Source of the DNA: Quatrionicoccus australiensis
GTDB lineage: Bacteria > Pseudomonadota > Gammaproteobacteria > Burkholderiales > Rhodocyclaceae
Direction of reading: 5' to 3'
Assembly (NCBI RefSeq): GCF_020510525.1
Contig: NZ_CP075188.1
Location: 2,666,001-2,730,000 of the forward strand
DNA length: 64,000 bases
Both the position numbers and the translations under genes were made by a program. A model generated the notes under the pieces. That model did no database searches. It was not told the DNA's origin and was given only the letters and a program-made list of their open reading frames with translations. Shown piece by piece: positions 1 to 9,400 of the stretch. Each line of letters opens with the position of its first letter. Position 1 is the first letter of the stretch.

Positions 1-1
1 G

Positions 2-1165
2 GCAGTGGTTGAAGTTGCCGGCATCCTCGAAGACGGCCGCCTGATTCCGTCCTCCTCGGTTGGCAACAACAAGACCTGGCTTGATCAGGCCGAGAAGGTC
101 ATCCTCGAGGTCAACTCCTGGCAGAACCCGCATCTCGAGGGCATGCACGACATCTATTACGGCACAGCCCTGCCCCCGAACCGCAAGCCGATCCCGATCT
201 GCAAGCCGGACGACAGGATCGGCGAGCCGTATTACAAGATTGACCCGAACAAGGTCATCGCCGTCATCGAGACCAACAAGGCCGACCGCAATTCAGCCTT
301 CTCCGCCCCCGACGAAAATTCGCAGAAGATTGCCAACCACATCCTCGACTTCCTGCAACATGAAGTGAAGAAAGGCCGTCTGCCCGCCAACCTGCTGCCC
401 CTGCAATCGGGTGTCGGCAATGTCGCCAATGCGGTGATGGCCGGCCTGCAGGATGGTCCGTTCGAAAACCTGACCGCCTACACCGAAGTGCTGCAGGACG
501 GCATGCTCGAGCTGATCAAGAGCGGCAAGCTGACCTGCGCCTCGGCCACCTCCTTCTCACTCAGCCCGAATGCGCTGGTCGAGCTGAATGCCGACCTGCC
601 CCGTTTCAAGGACAGCATCATCCTGCGCCCGCAGGAAATCTCGAACCATCCGGAAGTCATCCGCCGTCTCGGCGTCATCGCCATGAACGGCCTGATCGAA
701 GCCGACATCTACGGCAACGTCAATTCGACCCACATCATGGGCACGGCGATCATGAACGGCATCGGCGGTTCCGGCGACTTCGCACGCAACGCCTTCCTGT
801 CGATTTTCATGACCCCGTCGAGCGCCAAGGCTGGCAGCATTTCCTGCATCGTGCCTATGGTCTCGCACGTTGATCACACCGAACACGACGTCCAGGTCAT
901 CGTTACCGAGCAGGGCCTGGCCGACCTGCGCGGCCTGTCGCCGAAGCAGCGCGCCAAGGTGGTCATCGAAAATTGCGCCCACCCCAACTTCAAGCCGGCC
1001 TTGCGCGAGTATTACGACCGGGCCCAGCGTTATTCACCGGGTCGTCACACGCCGCATCTGCTCGACGAAGCCTACAACTTCCTGCCCAACTGGATGGCCA
1101 ACAAGGCCGCCCGCGAGGCATGGCGAGAGGACTCCCTGGTCCAGGCCGACGCCTGGCAGAAGTAA
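2..1165 (+). CDS. Succinate/acetate CoA-transferase (acetyl-CoA hydrolase/transferase family), 5' end missing
   Basis: The reading frame is open from the first bases of the window, so the N-terminus lies upstream; the visible 387 residues are the C-terminal three quarters of a family usually near 500 residues. The family moves CoA between succinate and acetate (or hydrolyses acetyl-CoA) in the cytoplasm through a glutamyl-CoA thioester. Supporting stretches are the glycine-rich QSGVGNVANAV near residue 138, the segment EADIYGNVNSTHIMGT near residue 235, GIGGSGDFARNAF just after it, and VTEQGLADLRGLSP near residue 303. These fit the SucC/AarC/Cat1 subgroup better than citrate lyase alpha subunits. 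The exact CoA acceptor cannot be told from sequence. A strong hairpin terminator follows directly. Confidence 0.9.
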   Translation, partial: AVVEVAGILEDGRLIPSSSVGNNKTWLDQAEKVILEVNSWQNPHLEGMHDIYYGTALPPNRKPIPICKPDDRIGEPYYKIDPNKVIAVIETNKADRNSAFSAPDENSQKIANHILDFLQHEVKKGRLPANLLPLQSGVGNVANAVMAGLQDGPFENLTAYTEVLQDGMLELIKSGKLTCASATSFSLSPNALVELNADLPRFKDSIILRPQEISNHPEVIRRLGVIAMNGLIEADIYGNVNSTHIMGTAIMNGIGGSGDFARNAFLSIFMTPSSAKAGSISCIVPMVSHVDHTEHDVQVIVTEQGLADLRGLSPKQRAKVVIENCAHPNFKPALREYYDRAQRYSPGRHTPHLLDEAYNFLPNWMANKAAREAWREDSLVQADAWQK

Positions 1166-1177
1166 GGCATCACCACA

Positions 1178-1206
1178 AGGCCGCGCCAAAGCGCGGCCTT
1201 TTTTCA
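1178..1206 (+). terminator. Rho-independent terminator after CoA-transferase
   Basis: The 10-bp arms AAGGCCGCGC (1178-1187) and GCGCGGCCTT (1191-1200) enclose a short loop and are followed by a T run. The hairpin starts 12 bases after the stop codon and separates the CoA-transferase from the porin-like gene. Confidence 0.9.
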
Positions 1207-1307
1207 TTCAACATATCCCTTGGGCATCATTTTCCAGCCGAGGCTGCGATCTTCGCCTGCCATCCTGCTAAGATCCGGCCTGTCTCCATCAGCTGCGGAA
1301 TGATCGC

Positions 1308-2582
1308 GTGCCATCACTAATCGACCGGTTCAGAAAGCAGGACCGCAAGCGGGAACAATCGGGCACCTTCTTGGCGCTGCTTGCCGTGCTGTTCTCCCTG
1401 AGCGGGCCAGCGCAGGCCGAAGGCGAAAGCGAAATCGCCGACAAACGTTTCGAATTTGGCGGCTTTGGCACACTGGGCGTCGCCCAGACCGACAGCAACG
1501 ATGCGCAGTTCATCCGCGACCAGAGCCAGGCCAAGGGCATCGGCAAGACCCCGAGCGCCAAGCTCGACTCCCTGCTCGGCCTGCAAGTCTATTTTCGCGC
1601 CACCGATTCGCTCGAACTGGTCACACAAGCCATCACCCGCTACGGTCCGCAAGGCAATTTCCAGCCAGATATTTCCTGGGCCTTCGCCAAATATGCACTG
1701 ATCCCCAACAACCTGACGCTACGCGTTGGCCGCATGGGTACCGAGTTCTACATGCTCGCCGACTCGCGGCACGTTGGCTACTCTTACCTGACGGTACGGC
1801 CACCGGTGGACTTCTTCGGTGAGCTCGCTTTCCATTATGTCGACGGCTTTGATCTGGTCGGCACCTTGCCGGTTGGCGACGGTGTCCTCAAGCTGAAGAC
1901 CTTTGCCGGCCAGTCAAACGAAGTCGCCCCCATCGGCAAAGAGATATTCAGTCTGCGCCGCAATCCGATGTATGGGGCTTATCTGGATTACCAGCAAGGC
2001 AACTGGCAATGGCGGGCAACCTACGCCCAGATGACCTTCAAGCATGATTTGCCGGCGCCCGTATCAAGCCTGCAGGAGCAACTCGCCGCCGTCGGTGCGA
2101 GCACGGCTGCCCGGGCCATCGCACTGACCAACACCACCTCGCGCTTCTACTCGGCAGGTGGCGTCTATGATCGCGGCCCGCTGCAGGTGCAGGCCATGCT
2201 GAGCTACACCGCGCATGAGAGCCATATTTACCAGAACACCAAGGCCGGCTACCTGATCGGCGGCTATCGCCTCGGCGAGTTCACGCCCTTTCTCGGCTAC
2301 TCGTGGAGCAAGTCGAAAAGCAAGGAACTGTCGAGCGGCCTGCCCGACATTCCGTTCCATGACCTGAATGTCGCCCTGGCCGGCGCCCTGGCCCGGGTCC
2401 ATACCGACCAGCACACCTGGTCACTGGGCACACGCTGGGACTTTCGCCGCAACATGGCGCTCAAGGCGCAGGTCGACATGATCCGCGGCAAACCGGAATC
2501 CATCTTTCTCTACCCGACCAGCACACCCAAGTTCGATGGCAAACTGAATGTCTTCAGTCTGGCGCTCGATTTCGTCTTCTGA
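1308..2582 (+). CDS. Outer-membrane porin-like beta-barrel protein
   Basis: The 424-residue product starts with a basic N-terminus and a hydrophobic stretch (residues about 21-36) ending in an Ala-Gln-Ala type signal peptidase site. The mature part alternates polar and aromatic residues and ends in ALDFVF, a terminal Phe typical of outer-membrane barrels. FEFGGFGTLG after the signal and repeated GxYxDYQ and RVGRMGTEFY segments resemble strands of putative porins seen in beta- and gammaproteobacteria. The GTG at 1308 is the earliest usable start; no in-frame ATG gives a complete signal peptide. The next gene begins three bases after the stop, so the two are co-transcribed. Channel specificity is unknown; the PstS-like partner hints at an anion such as phosphate, which is inference. 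Confidence 0.75.
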   Translation: MPSLIDRFRKQDRKREQSGTFLALLAVLFSLSGPAQAEGESEIADKRFEFGGFGTLGVAQTDSNDAQFIRDQSQAKGIGKTPSAKLDSLLGLQVYFRATDSLELVTQAITRYGPQGNFQPDISWAFAKYALIPNNLTLRVGRMGTEFYMLADSRHVGYSYLTVRPPVDFFGELAFHYVDGFDLVGTLPVGDGVLKLKTFAGQSNEVAPIGKEIFSLRRNPMYGAYLDYQQGNWQWRATYAQMTFKHDLPAPVSSLQEQLAAVGASTAARAIALTNTTSRFYSAGGVYDRGPLQVQAMLSYTAHESHIYQNTKAGYLIGGYRLGEFTPFLGYSWSKSKSKELSSGLPDIPFHDLNVALAGALARVHTDQHTWSLGTRWDFRRNMALKAQVDMIRGKPESIFLYPTSTPKFDGKLNVFSLALDFVF

Positions 2583-2584
2583 TC

Positions 2585-3022
2585 ATGCTGAAGCGCGCCC
2601 CCCTCCTCCTGCATGCCGCCCTGTTTCTGCTCACGGGGCGTGATGCCTGTGCCGATCTGGTTGTCGTGGCCAACCCGAAAAGCGGTATTGAACGCCTCAA
2701 ACGCCAGGAAGTGATTTACCTGTTCATGGGACGTTGGCGGCAGTTGCCTTCCGGCACCGAAGCACACCCTGTCGACCTCGGCAACGACAGTACGGAACGG
2801 GCCGAGTTTTACCGCCAGCTGGTCAACAAGGAACCCTCGGAGATCAAGGCTTACTGGTCACGCCTGGTATTTTCGGGGGGATCGCGCCCACCCTACACCG
2901 CGGAAAGCCGCGAAGAACTGATCCGCCTGATCAGCAGCATGCCCGGCGCCATCGGCTACATCGAGCGCAGCCAGGTAGACAGCCGCCTGCGCATCGTTTT
3001 CGAACTTTCCGGCTCGCCCTAA
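2585..3022 (+). CDS. Small periplasmic PstS-like (phosphate-binding-domain-like) protein
   Basis: This 145-residue protein has a signal peptide of about 23 residues (MLKRAPLLLHAALFLLTG, cleaved near ACA-DLV). The mature part begins LVVVANPKSGIERLKRQEV and has IYLFMGRWRQLPSG, a pattern found in short PstS-like proteins where a phosphate ABC transporter binding protein is reduced to one lobe. Full PstS proteins are over 300 residues, so this is unlikely to be a transport binding protein alone. It follows the porin gene by two bases, and its stop overlaps the end of the convergent hybrid kinase gene by four bases. A role as a periplasmic sensor or partner of the neighbouring kinase is inferred from position only. 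Confidence 0.7.
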   Translation: MLKRAPLLLHAALFLLTGRDACADLVVVANPKSGIERLKRQEVIYLFMGRWRQLPSGTEAHPVDLGNDSTERAEFYRQLVNKEPSEIKAYWSRLVFSGGSRPPYTAESREELIRLISSMPGAIGYIERSQVDSRLRIVFELSGSP

Positions 3023-5277
3023 GACGCAGAATCCTCGCCCAGGCAAGTGGACAGTTCAGTTTCAATCAACTGCCAGACGCCGGCAATTTCGTGCGCAAGC
3101 CGGCTGCTCTCGCCATGATCATCCCGCTTTGCGGCGAACTCCAGTTGCTGCATCAGCGCAGCCAGACGCACCGCCCCCATGCTGGCGGCGGAAGCCTTGA
3201 GACGGTGGCTGACCTGAGCCAGCGAAACCACATCGCCAGCGGCCTCGGCCGCAAGTATTTGCTGCACGCCGCTTGCGGTCGACTTGAGGAAGAGGTCAAG
3301 AAAGCGGCGGATTTTTTCCGGATTGTGGCGCCCGAGTGCTGCAACAACCTGCATATCAATTTCGCCCGACAGCACGGTACTCTCTTGTGCCGAGGCGACC
3401 TTTTCCGGCATTTTCGGCATTTTCGGCGGGTCGACCGTGACGGAGGGGAGTTGGGGTAACTGCAATGATTTGAGCAAGATCCGGAAGAACTGGGCCGGCT
3501 CCACCGGCTTGGAAATGAAATCGGTCATCCCGGCCGCCAGGCACTCTTCCCGGTCTTCGGTCCGCGCATTGGCCGTCATCGCGACTATCGGCAGATCGCG
3601 AAACCGGGGATCGCTACGGATACGCTGCGTTGCCTCGATACCATCCATTTCCGGCATCCGGACATCCATCAATACACAGTCAAAAGTGGTTTTCTGCAGC
3701 AATTCAATGGCTTCGTGGCCATTGTTTGCCACCTCGACGAGGACCCCGAATTCCTCGAGCAACTCCCGGGCAATCTGCTGGTTGAGCAAATTGTCTTCAG
3801 CCAGCAGAATCCGCAGTCCCTGCATACTCTCGGGCAACCGGGCCAGCGCATGCTCGTCGACCACCGCGGCCGAACCGGAGGCGGCAACAGCCAGATTGAC
3901 CGTTGCCCAGAAAGTACTCCCCTGACCGGGGATGCTATCAACACCAACCTCGCCGGCCATCAGTTCGACCAGTTGCTTGTTGATCGCCAGGCCCAGCCCG
4001 CTCCCGCCGAATTTGCGGGTCGTCGACAGATCAGCCTGCTCGAAGGAGTTGAAAAGCCGCGCCATCTGTTCGGCGCTCAGACCAATCCCGGTATCCTGCA
4101 CGGCAAAGCGGATACGACACTGCCCATCGGCATTGGCAAGCAGCCGCGCCTGCAGGCAGACCGAGCCCTTCTCGGTGAATTTGATCGCGTTATTCAGATA
4201 ATTGAGCAGCACCTGGCCCAGCCGCACGCCGTCGCCGCAAAGCTCGCCCGGAATCAGCGGATCAATGTCGATTTGCAGCGACAGGCCTTTTTCCTGCGCC
4301 TTCAACTCGGCAATTGCCGTAATCCGCCGCACCAGATCATTCAGACTGAAGACCGCGGACTCCAGCTTCAGCTTGCCGGCTTCGATCTTGGCAAAATCGA
4401 GGATGTCGTTGACCAGATCCTGCAGGTGCCGCCCCGCCCCCCGGATTTTCTCCAGATAATCGCGCTGTTTGGGTGTCAGCGTCGTCTTCAAAGCCAGATG
4501 CGCCATGCCGACGACCGCATTGATCGGAGTACGAATCTCGTGGCTCATGTGGGCAAGGAAATCGCCCTTGGCCCGGCTGGCACTCTCGGCCTGCTCGCGC
4601 GCCTGGGCAAGATGGCTGTTCAAGGCGTTGATATCCATCGCCAGACGACCGATCTCGGTGGTTTCATGTCCGCGCGGCAAGGGCAGGCTCCCGCTTTGAT
4701 CGTTGGTCATCCGGTGCAGCTGATCGGACATGCTCTTCATCGGCCAGACAATCCAGCGGAAGGCCGCAAAAATGGCCGCCACGATGATGGCCAGCAACTG
4801 CAGCAACAGGGCCGAACCGATGAAGACCAGTTCCTCGCGGTTCAAGCGGTCCAGCTCGTCCTGGTTGGGTTCGATCACGATCTCGCCAACCTGGGCCCGG
4901 GCATCAAACGGCGAATAGATTTTCCGACTGACCGCACCAAGCGAAAAAGCCAGCGCCCCGGCACGGGCAGGAGTCCGTGCGACCCGGGCCAGTTCGCCGG
5001 AACTTGAGCGGATGACGACGCCAAGCACGGCAGAGTTCTTGAGCAAACCCTCGGCGATCTCCCTGGACAGTACCTTGTCTTCGACAAAACAGGCTGCACT
5101 GGCCGTGCTGGCTACCGTATCGAGCAAGGCCTGCAGGCGCAGCGCAACGTCCTCACTGGTCCGCTCGAAAGCCACCGCACCGATGATGGCAACCGAAGCG
5201 ATTCCGGCCAGCAGCGTAAAGCCGATCACTGCCAGCGCACTTCGGAAAGCGATGCCGCGTCGCACAAGGAATGTCAT
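3019..5277 (-). CDS. Membrane hybrid sensor histidine kinase with receiver and Hpt domains
   Basis: The ATG at 5277 gives 752 residues beginning MTFLVRRGIAF, with a GGAAG ribosome site upstream; a longer frame to 5394 lacks signal logic. Domains in order: a first membrane helix, a periplasmic CHASE8-like sensor of about 120 residues, a second helix, a HAMP linker, an H-box AHMSHEIRTPINAVVGMAHL near residue 245, an ATPase with GGSGLGLAI, a receiver with MDVRMPEMDG (phospho-Asp near residue 536), and a C-terminal Hpt domain with VSHRLKASAASMGA (His near residue 695). It is therefore a complete four-step phosphorelay of the BarA/ArcB layout without its output regulator. It sits tail-to-tail with the porin/PstS-like pair and head-to-head with the BTAD regulator. 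Its signal is unknown. Confidence 0.9.
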   Translation of the reverse strand: MTFLVRRGIAFRSALAVIGFTLLAGIASVAIIGAVAFERTSEDVALRLQALLDTVASTASAACFVEDKVLSREIAEGLLKNSAVLGVVIRSSSGELARVARTPARAGALAFSLGAVSRKIYSPFDARAQVGEIVIEPNQDELDRLNREELVFIGSALLLQLLAIIVAAIFAAFRWIVWPMKSMSDQLHRMTNDQSGSLPLPRGHETTEIGRLAMDINALNSHLAQAREQAESASRAKGDFLAHMSHEIRTPINAVVGMAHLALKTTLTPKQRDYLEKIRGAGRHLQDLVNDILDFAKIEAGKLKLESAVFSLNDLVRRITAIAELKAQEKGLSLQIDIDPLIPGELCGDGVRLGQVLLNYLNNAIKFTEKGSVCLQARLLANADGQCRIRFAVQDTGIGLSAEQMARLFNSFEQADLSTTRKFGGSGLGLAINKQLVELMAGEVGVDSIPGQGSTFWATVNLAVAASGSAAVVDEHALARLPESMQGLRILLAEDNLLNQQIARELLEEFGVLVEVANNGHEAIELLQKTTFDCVLMDVRMPEMDGIEATQRIRSDPRFRDLPIVAMTANARTEDREECLAAGMTDFISKPVEPAQFFRILLKSLQLPQLPSVTVDPPKMPKMPEKVASAQESTVLSGEIDMQVVAALGRHNPEKIRRFLDLFLKSTASGVQQILAAEAAGDVVSLAQVSHRLKASAASMGAVRLAALMQQLEFAAKRDDHGESSRLAHEIAGVWQLIETELSTCLGEDSAS

Positions 5278-5552
5278 TGTTTTTTCACTTCCGGACCCGA
5301 AACCATTCTGGCATGAAATCCATTGCGCCCTGGCGAATTTTTTGCTTCCCGAACGAAGATTGAAAATTGATGTCAGCAAGCCCAACAAAGACAACTTAAC
5401 AGCAGCACGGGGATTTGCTAGTGTTACACCACTGCGTCCGACGGCGAGCCTTGTCCGGTCTGACTTTCGACATCATCGACCGAGCTGCTCCAGGCAACAG
5501 GTAGCAACAACGCCATGCAACAAGAGAAAGAAATACCTTGCAAGTAACCGAC
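5278..5552. other. Divergent intergenic region between hybrid kinase and BTAD regulator
   Basis: These 275 bases hold the promoters of two divergent signalling genes. The stretch 5341-5440 is AT-richer than its surroundings, which fits promoter DNA, but I see no convincing -35/-10 pair, operator palindrome or small gene. Confidence 0.5.
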
Positions 5553-8500
5553 ATGGCAAATGAGCCAGCGCATGACGAAGACAAACTGACGCTGCGCCTG
5601 TTCGGTGGTTTCTCCGCAACTCGCGCCCGCCAGCCCTTGCCCGACTTTGCTTACGACAAGGTACGGGCACTACTCGCCTATCTCGCCATCGAAGCAGACC
5701 GCACCCACAGCCGCGCCCACCTGGCCGATCTGCTCTGGCCGGATGCTGACCATGAGACGGCACGCAGCAATTTGCGTCACGCCCTCTTCAATTTGCGCAA
5801 GGTGCTCGGCAAGGACAGTGCGATCATTGCGCACGAAGGACGACAAGCTCTGCGTTTCGTTGCGACACATCCGTTCAATCTGGATTTTCGCCGCTTCAGT
5901 GCGGCGGAAAGCAACGAACACGGCTTTGACAGCCGGCGCCAGGAAGAACAAGTCGCCCTCTTTCGCGGTCCGCTGCTCGAACGCCTGCACCTTCCCGACG
6001 CACCGGAATTCGAGCAATGGCTATGTCAACAACAGGAAGCCGCCCTGCGCCGCGCCCTGCAATTACACCAGCAGCTCGTCGATCACTACATGCAGGACTC
6101 GCAGACGGAAGCGGCCCTGCGCCACATGCGGCGCCAAGTGGCGCTGGCGCCCTGGCAGGAAGCATTTCGCCAGCAGCTCATGCAATATCTCGCCGAAAAC
6201 GGCAAAACAGCCGAGGCCCTGCTTGAGTACGAAGCCTGCCGCAGCTATCTGGAGAAGGAAGTCGGCACCCGGCCCGACCCGGCAACCGAGACGCTGGCGA
6301 CCCGCATCCGCGAAAAGGGCCATGCCCTGCCCACCCGCCTCCACCCTATAGGCAAAACCACTCAGCAACGACTGCCGGTCACCGTCCTCGTCTGCCACCT
6401 GCATCCCCGTCAACTTCTCCATCCGGACGATATTCACGAAGTGCTGGCCGCGCCGCGCACCCACTGCCGCCAGGCAATCAGCGAACAAGGCGGACATTGC
6501 GTCGAGTTGCACGCCGGATCGCTAAGCGCTTATTTCGGCTACCCGAGCCCGCAGGAACGCGCCCCTCGCAGGGCCCTCAAGGCGGCCATTGCGATCGCCC
6601 GGGAATTAGCCGCCCGGCCCGCTCTCGAATTCTCGCTGGGACTGCACTGCGGCTGGATGCTGGCGGACAGCAATTACGCCCTGCCCGATGTCGCAGGGCA
6701 GATTTCCCGTCATGCCTCGCTCCTGGCGAGCGAAGGCAAGCCGGGACAGATCACGGTAAGCCGGGAAATCGTTGCCGCCACCGAAGGATACTTCTGCTTC
6801 GCGGATTACCAAGCCGGCGACGGCAAACTGTATTCCCGCCTGACCGGGAAAACTGACGCTTTCGATCGCATCGAGGCGGCCCGGGAAGCGGCTCGCAGCC
6901 TGACGCCCCTGGTCGGCCGCCAGAGCGAACTAAAAAAACTACTCGGTTATTGGCAAGGTTCGACTGAACAGGCCCGTACGGTCATCATCCAGGGAGAAGC
7001 CGGGATCGGAAAATCCCGGCTGATGCGGGCCGCCGTCGAACAAATCGTCAAAGCCGGCGCCTTGCATATCGACCTGCGTTGCCAGCCGGATTATCAGCAA
7101 ACGCCTTATTTTCCGCTCAGCGACTTCGTTCAGCGACGTTTCCTGGTCCCGCCCGACGCCCCCGACGAAATCCGCATTAGCGCCCTGCAGCGCGGCATCT
7201 TCCGCGACCGGCCGGAACTCGTCCGTTTTATCCCGCCCCTCTGCGCCTTGCTCAATCTGCCCTCCGAACTCGATGCCATCGACGATTTGTTCGAAAGAAG
7301 GAACGCCCTCGAACACGGACTGCTTGAATGCATCAAGGGACTTACCGGCCAGCACCAGGTCTTGATGACCCTCGAGGACGCCCACTGGGCCGGCCCCTCG
7401 ACCCTCGACTTCCTGAGGCGGGCGGTCACCGCACCGGGCGGCCCCCGCCTCTGGCTGATGACCTCGCGTGATGCAAGCATCGCGAGCGGAGCAACCACAC
7501 TGACCCTCGGCCATCTCAACGCTTCCCTGGCCAGCGATCTGGCCAACCGGGTCATCGGGGCCGGGCAACTGCCGCCGGAGCAGATTGCCGGCATTGTCGC
7601 CCGAGCCGACGGCATGCCGCTCTATATCGAACAGATGGTCCGCTCGACGCTGGACAACGGCTGTACAGGCATCCCGCTCAACCTGACCGACCTGCTCGCC
7701 TCGCGCCTCGAAACCCTGGGCCCGCATCTGCGGCTGGCCCAGTATGCGGCGGTGATCGGGCGCGAATTCGATCGCGAAATACTCGAGCATCTGTGGGACG
7801 AGGGAAACGACTCGCTGACCCGTGGCCTGGAAAAAATGGCAACGGCCCAGCTCCTGCAACAGGAAATGCAAGCGCACTACGCCTTCCGCCACGTGCTGAT
7901 TCGGGATGCCGCCTACGTTTCGCTGCCGGCACCGGCCCGCCGCGCCATCCACGCGCAACTGGCCGCGACGCTCGGCCGGCACTTCGCCAAACGCATTGCC
8001 GACCATCCCGAACTGCTCGCCCATCACCTCGACGCGGCAGAACATCCCGACGCGGCCGCCGCGTGGCTGAACACCGGCATGCATGCAGCGGTCCGCTCGG
8101 TACAACAGGAAGCGGTGGTGCATTTCCGGCGTGGCCTGGCCAAACTGCACTCGGTCGGCGACGACGCCCGGCGCCACGACCTGGAATTTCGCCTCAACAT
8201 CCATCTCGGCAATGCGCTGATCGCCCTCGAAGGCTACGGCAGCGCCGGGGCGCAACAAGCCTATGCGCAAGCCCAGGGACTGAGTGCCCACATTTCCAAC
8301 GACAGCGAACTGTTCCAGTTGATGTGGGGACTCTGGCTGGGGGGGCGCTCGACGACCGGGGAAACCCCGCCGCTGGCGCTGACCGAAAAGCTGCGCGCCA
8401 TTGCCGCCCAATCGACCGATCCCTGTACGCCGGTCATGCTCAACTACGCCTACGGCAACAATTATTTCTGGATGGGGCAACCGGCTCTGGCCAGGACGCA

Positions 8501-9353
8501 CCTGGAACAGGCGATCAGCGCTGCGGCGCAAGTCGACAGCCGGGAAATGATCGCCCGCTACGGCGAAGACGGCGGCGTCACTTCGCGCGCTTTCCTGGCC
8601 TGGGTCCTGTGGATCGAAGGGGAACCGGTCAAGGCCCGCAGCATGTGCGAAGCCTCGGTCGCGCTCGCGCGGCAAACCGGTCACGCCCACTCGCTGGGTT
8701 TCGCGCTCGCCTTCGCCGGCGTGCTGCACCGCCATTTCGACCTGCCGGACGAGGCACTGGCCTACGGCCGGGAACTCGCAGCCCTGGCCGAGAAAAACGG
8801 CTTGCTGCTCTGGCAGGCGGTCGGCGCCACCGTACTCGGCTGGGCGACCGCCGTCGGCGGCGAGCCGGCCGGGCTCGAATACATCAGAATGGGTATCGCC
8901 GGGGCCCGCCAGGCGATGCTGATCGTCGAAACGACCTTCCTTTCCTTCCTTGCCGACGGCCTGTTCCGCCTCGGTCAACATGCCGAAGCAGACGAAATCC
9001 TCGACGAATGCATCGCCAAGGCGGTGCTACGCGAAGACACCTATTTCCTCGGCGAATTCCATCGCCTGAAGGGGGAAATCATGCTCGCCACGGCGTCGAC
9101 CGCTGGAAAAGCCGAGTCGGATGCCGAACAAGCCTTCACCACCGGCCTGCAGATCGCCGAGCGCCAGGGCGCCCACCTGCTCGCCCTGCGCCTGGCGACC
9201 AGCCTGGCCCGACTCTGGCAGCAGCAGGGAAAAACAGCGGCCGCCGCGCAACTGCTCGGCACGCACCTGACCGGCTTCGCGGAAGGCCACGATTACCCCG
9301 ACCTGCGCAAGGCCCACGCCGTACACAGCGGACTGCTCGCCAGCCTCGCCTGA
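5553..9353 (+). CDS. Large BTAD/SARP-type transcriptional regulator with cyclase-like, AAA ATPase and TPR regions
   Basis: The product has 1266 residues from ATG 5553; a TTG 15 bases upstream is possible. The N-terminus (LTLRLFGGFSA, then LLAYLAIEAD and HLADLLWPD) is the OmpR-like winged helix of SARP regulators, followed by a bacterial transcriptional activation domain to about residue 250. Residues about 270-430 resemble a class III nucleotide cyclase fold (LGLHCGWMLADSNY, GKPGQITVSREIV) but lack the usual metal-binding aspartates, so it is probably non-catalytic. LVGRQSELKKLL and the Walker A GEAGIGKS (near 480) start a STAND-type ATPase, and the C-terminal third is helical TPR-like sequence. 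Such proteins act as signal-gated activators. Its target is not shown; the neighbouring adhesin operon is a candidate. Confidence 0.85.
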   Translation: MANEPAHDEDKLTLRLFGGFSATRARQPLPDFAYDKVRALLAYLAIEADRTHSRAHLADLLWPDADHETARSNLRHALFNLRKVLGKDSAIIAHEGRQALRFVATHPFNLDFRRFSAAESNEHGFDSRRQEEQVALFRGPLLERLHLPDAPEFEQWLCQQQEAALRRALQLHQQLVDHYMQDSQTEAALRHMRRQVALAPWQEAFRQQLMQYLAENGKTAEALLEYEACRSYLEKEVGTRPDPATETLATRIREKGHALPTRLHPIGKTTQQRLPVTVLVCHLHPRQLLHPDDIHEVLAAPRTHCRQAISEQGGHCVELHAGSLSAYFGYPSPQERAPRRALKAAIAIARELAARPALEFSLGLHCGWMLADSNYALPDVAGQISRHASLLASEGKPGQITVSREIVAATEGYFCFADYQAGDGKLYSRLTGKTDAFDRIEAAREAARSLTPLVGRQSELKKLLGYWQGSTEQARTVIIQGEAGIGKSRLMRAAVEQIVKAGALHIDLRCQPDYQQTPYFPLSDFVQRRFLVPPDAPDEIRISALQRGIFRDRPELVRFIPPLCALLNLPSELDAIDDLFERRNALEHGLLECIKGLTGQHQVLMTLEDAHWAGPSTLDFLRRAVTAPGGPRLWLMTSRDASIASGATTLTLGHLNASLASDLANRVIGAGQLPPEQIAGIVARADGMPLYIEQMVRSTLDNGCTGIPLNLTDLLASRLETLGPHLRLAQYAAVIGREFDREILEHLWDEGNDSLTRGLEKMATAQLLQQEMQAHYAFRHVLIRDAAYVSLPAPARRAIHAQLAATLGRHFAKRIADHPELLAHHLDAAEHPDAAAAWLNTGMHAAVRSVQQEAVVHFRRGLAKLHSVGDDARRHDLEFRLNIHLGNALIALEGYGSAGAQQAYAQAQGLSAHISNDSELFQLMWGLWLGGRSTTGETPPLALTEKLRAIAAQSTDPCTPVMLNYAYGNNYFWMGQPALARTHLEQAISAAAQVDSREMIARYGEDGGVTSRAFLAWVLWIEGEPVKARSMCEASVALARQTGHAHSLGFALAFAGVLHRHFDLPDEALAYGRELAALAEKNGLLLWQAVGATVLGWATAVGGEPAGLEYIRMGIAGARQAMLIVETTFLSFLADGLFRLGQHAEADEILDECIAKAVLREDTYFLGEFHRLKGEIMLATASTAGKAESDAEQAFTTGLQIAERQGAHLLALRLATSLARLWQQQGKTAAAAQLLGTHLTGFAEGHDYPDLRKAHAVHSGLLASLA

Positions 9354-9362
9354 AAGTAGCTT

Positions 9363-9387
9363 GGCCGGGCGGTGGCTCCGCCCGGCC
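9363..9387. terminator. GC-rich hairpin between convergent regulator and adhesin genes
   Basis: The perfect arms GGCCGGGCGG and CCGCCCGGCC with a five-base loop fill the 47-base gap between two converging stop codons. There is no T run on either side, so it may slow polymerase or protect 3' ends rather than act as a classical intrinsic terminator. Confidence 0.5.
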
Positions 9388-9400
9388 GGAAGACCGGGAT

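Noticed and set aside
6939..8981. Minus-strand 680-codon open frame opposite the BTAD regulator
   Set aside because: No family motifs or start signals; the plus strand has Walker A and BTAD motifs in the same region.
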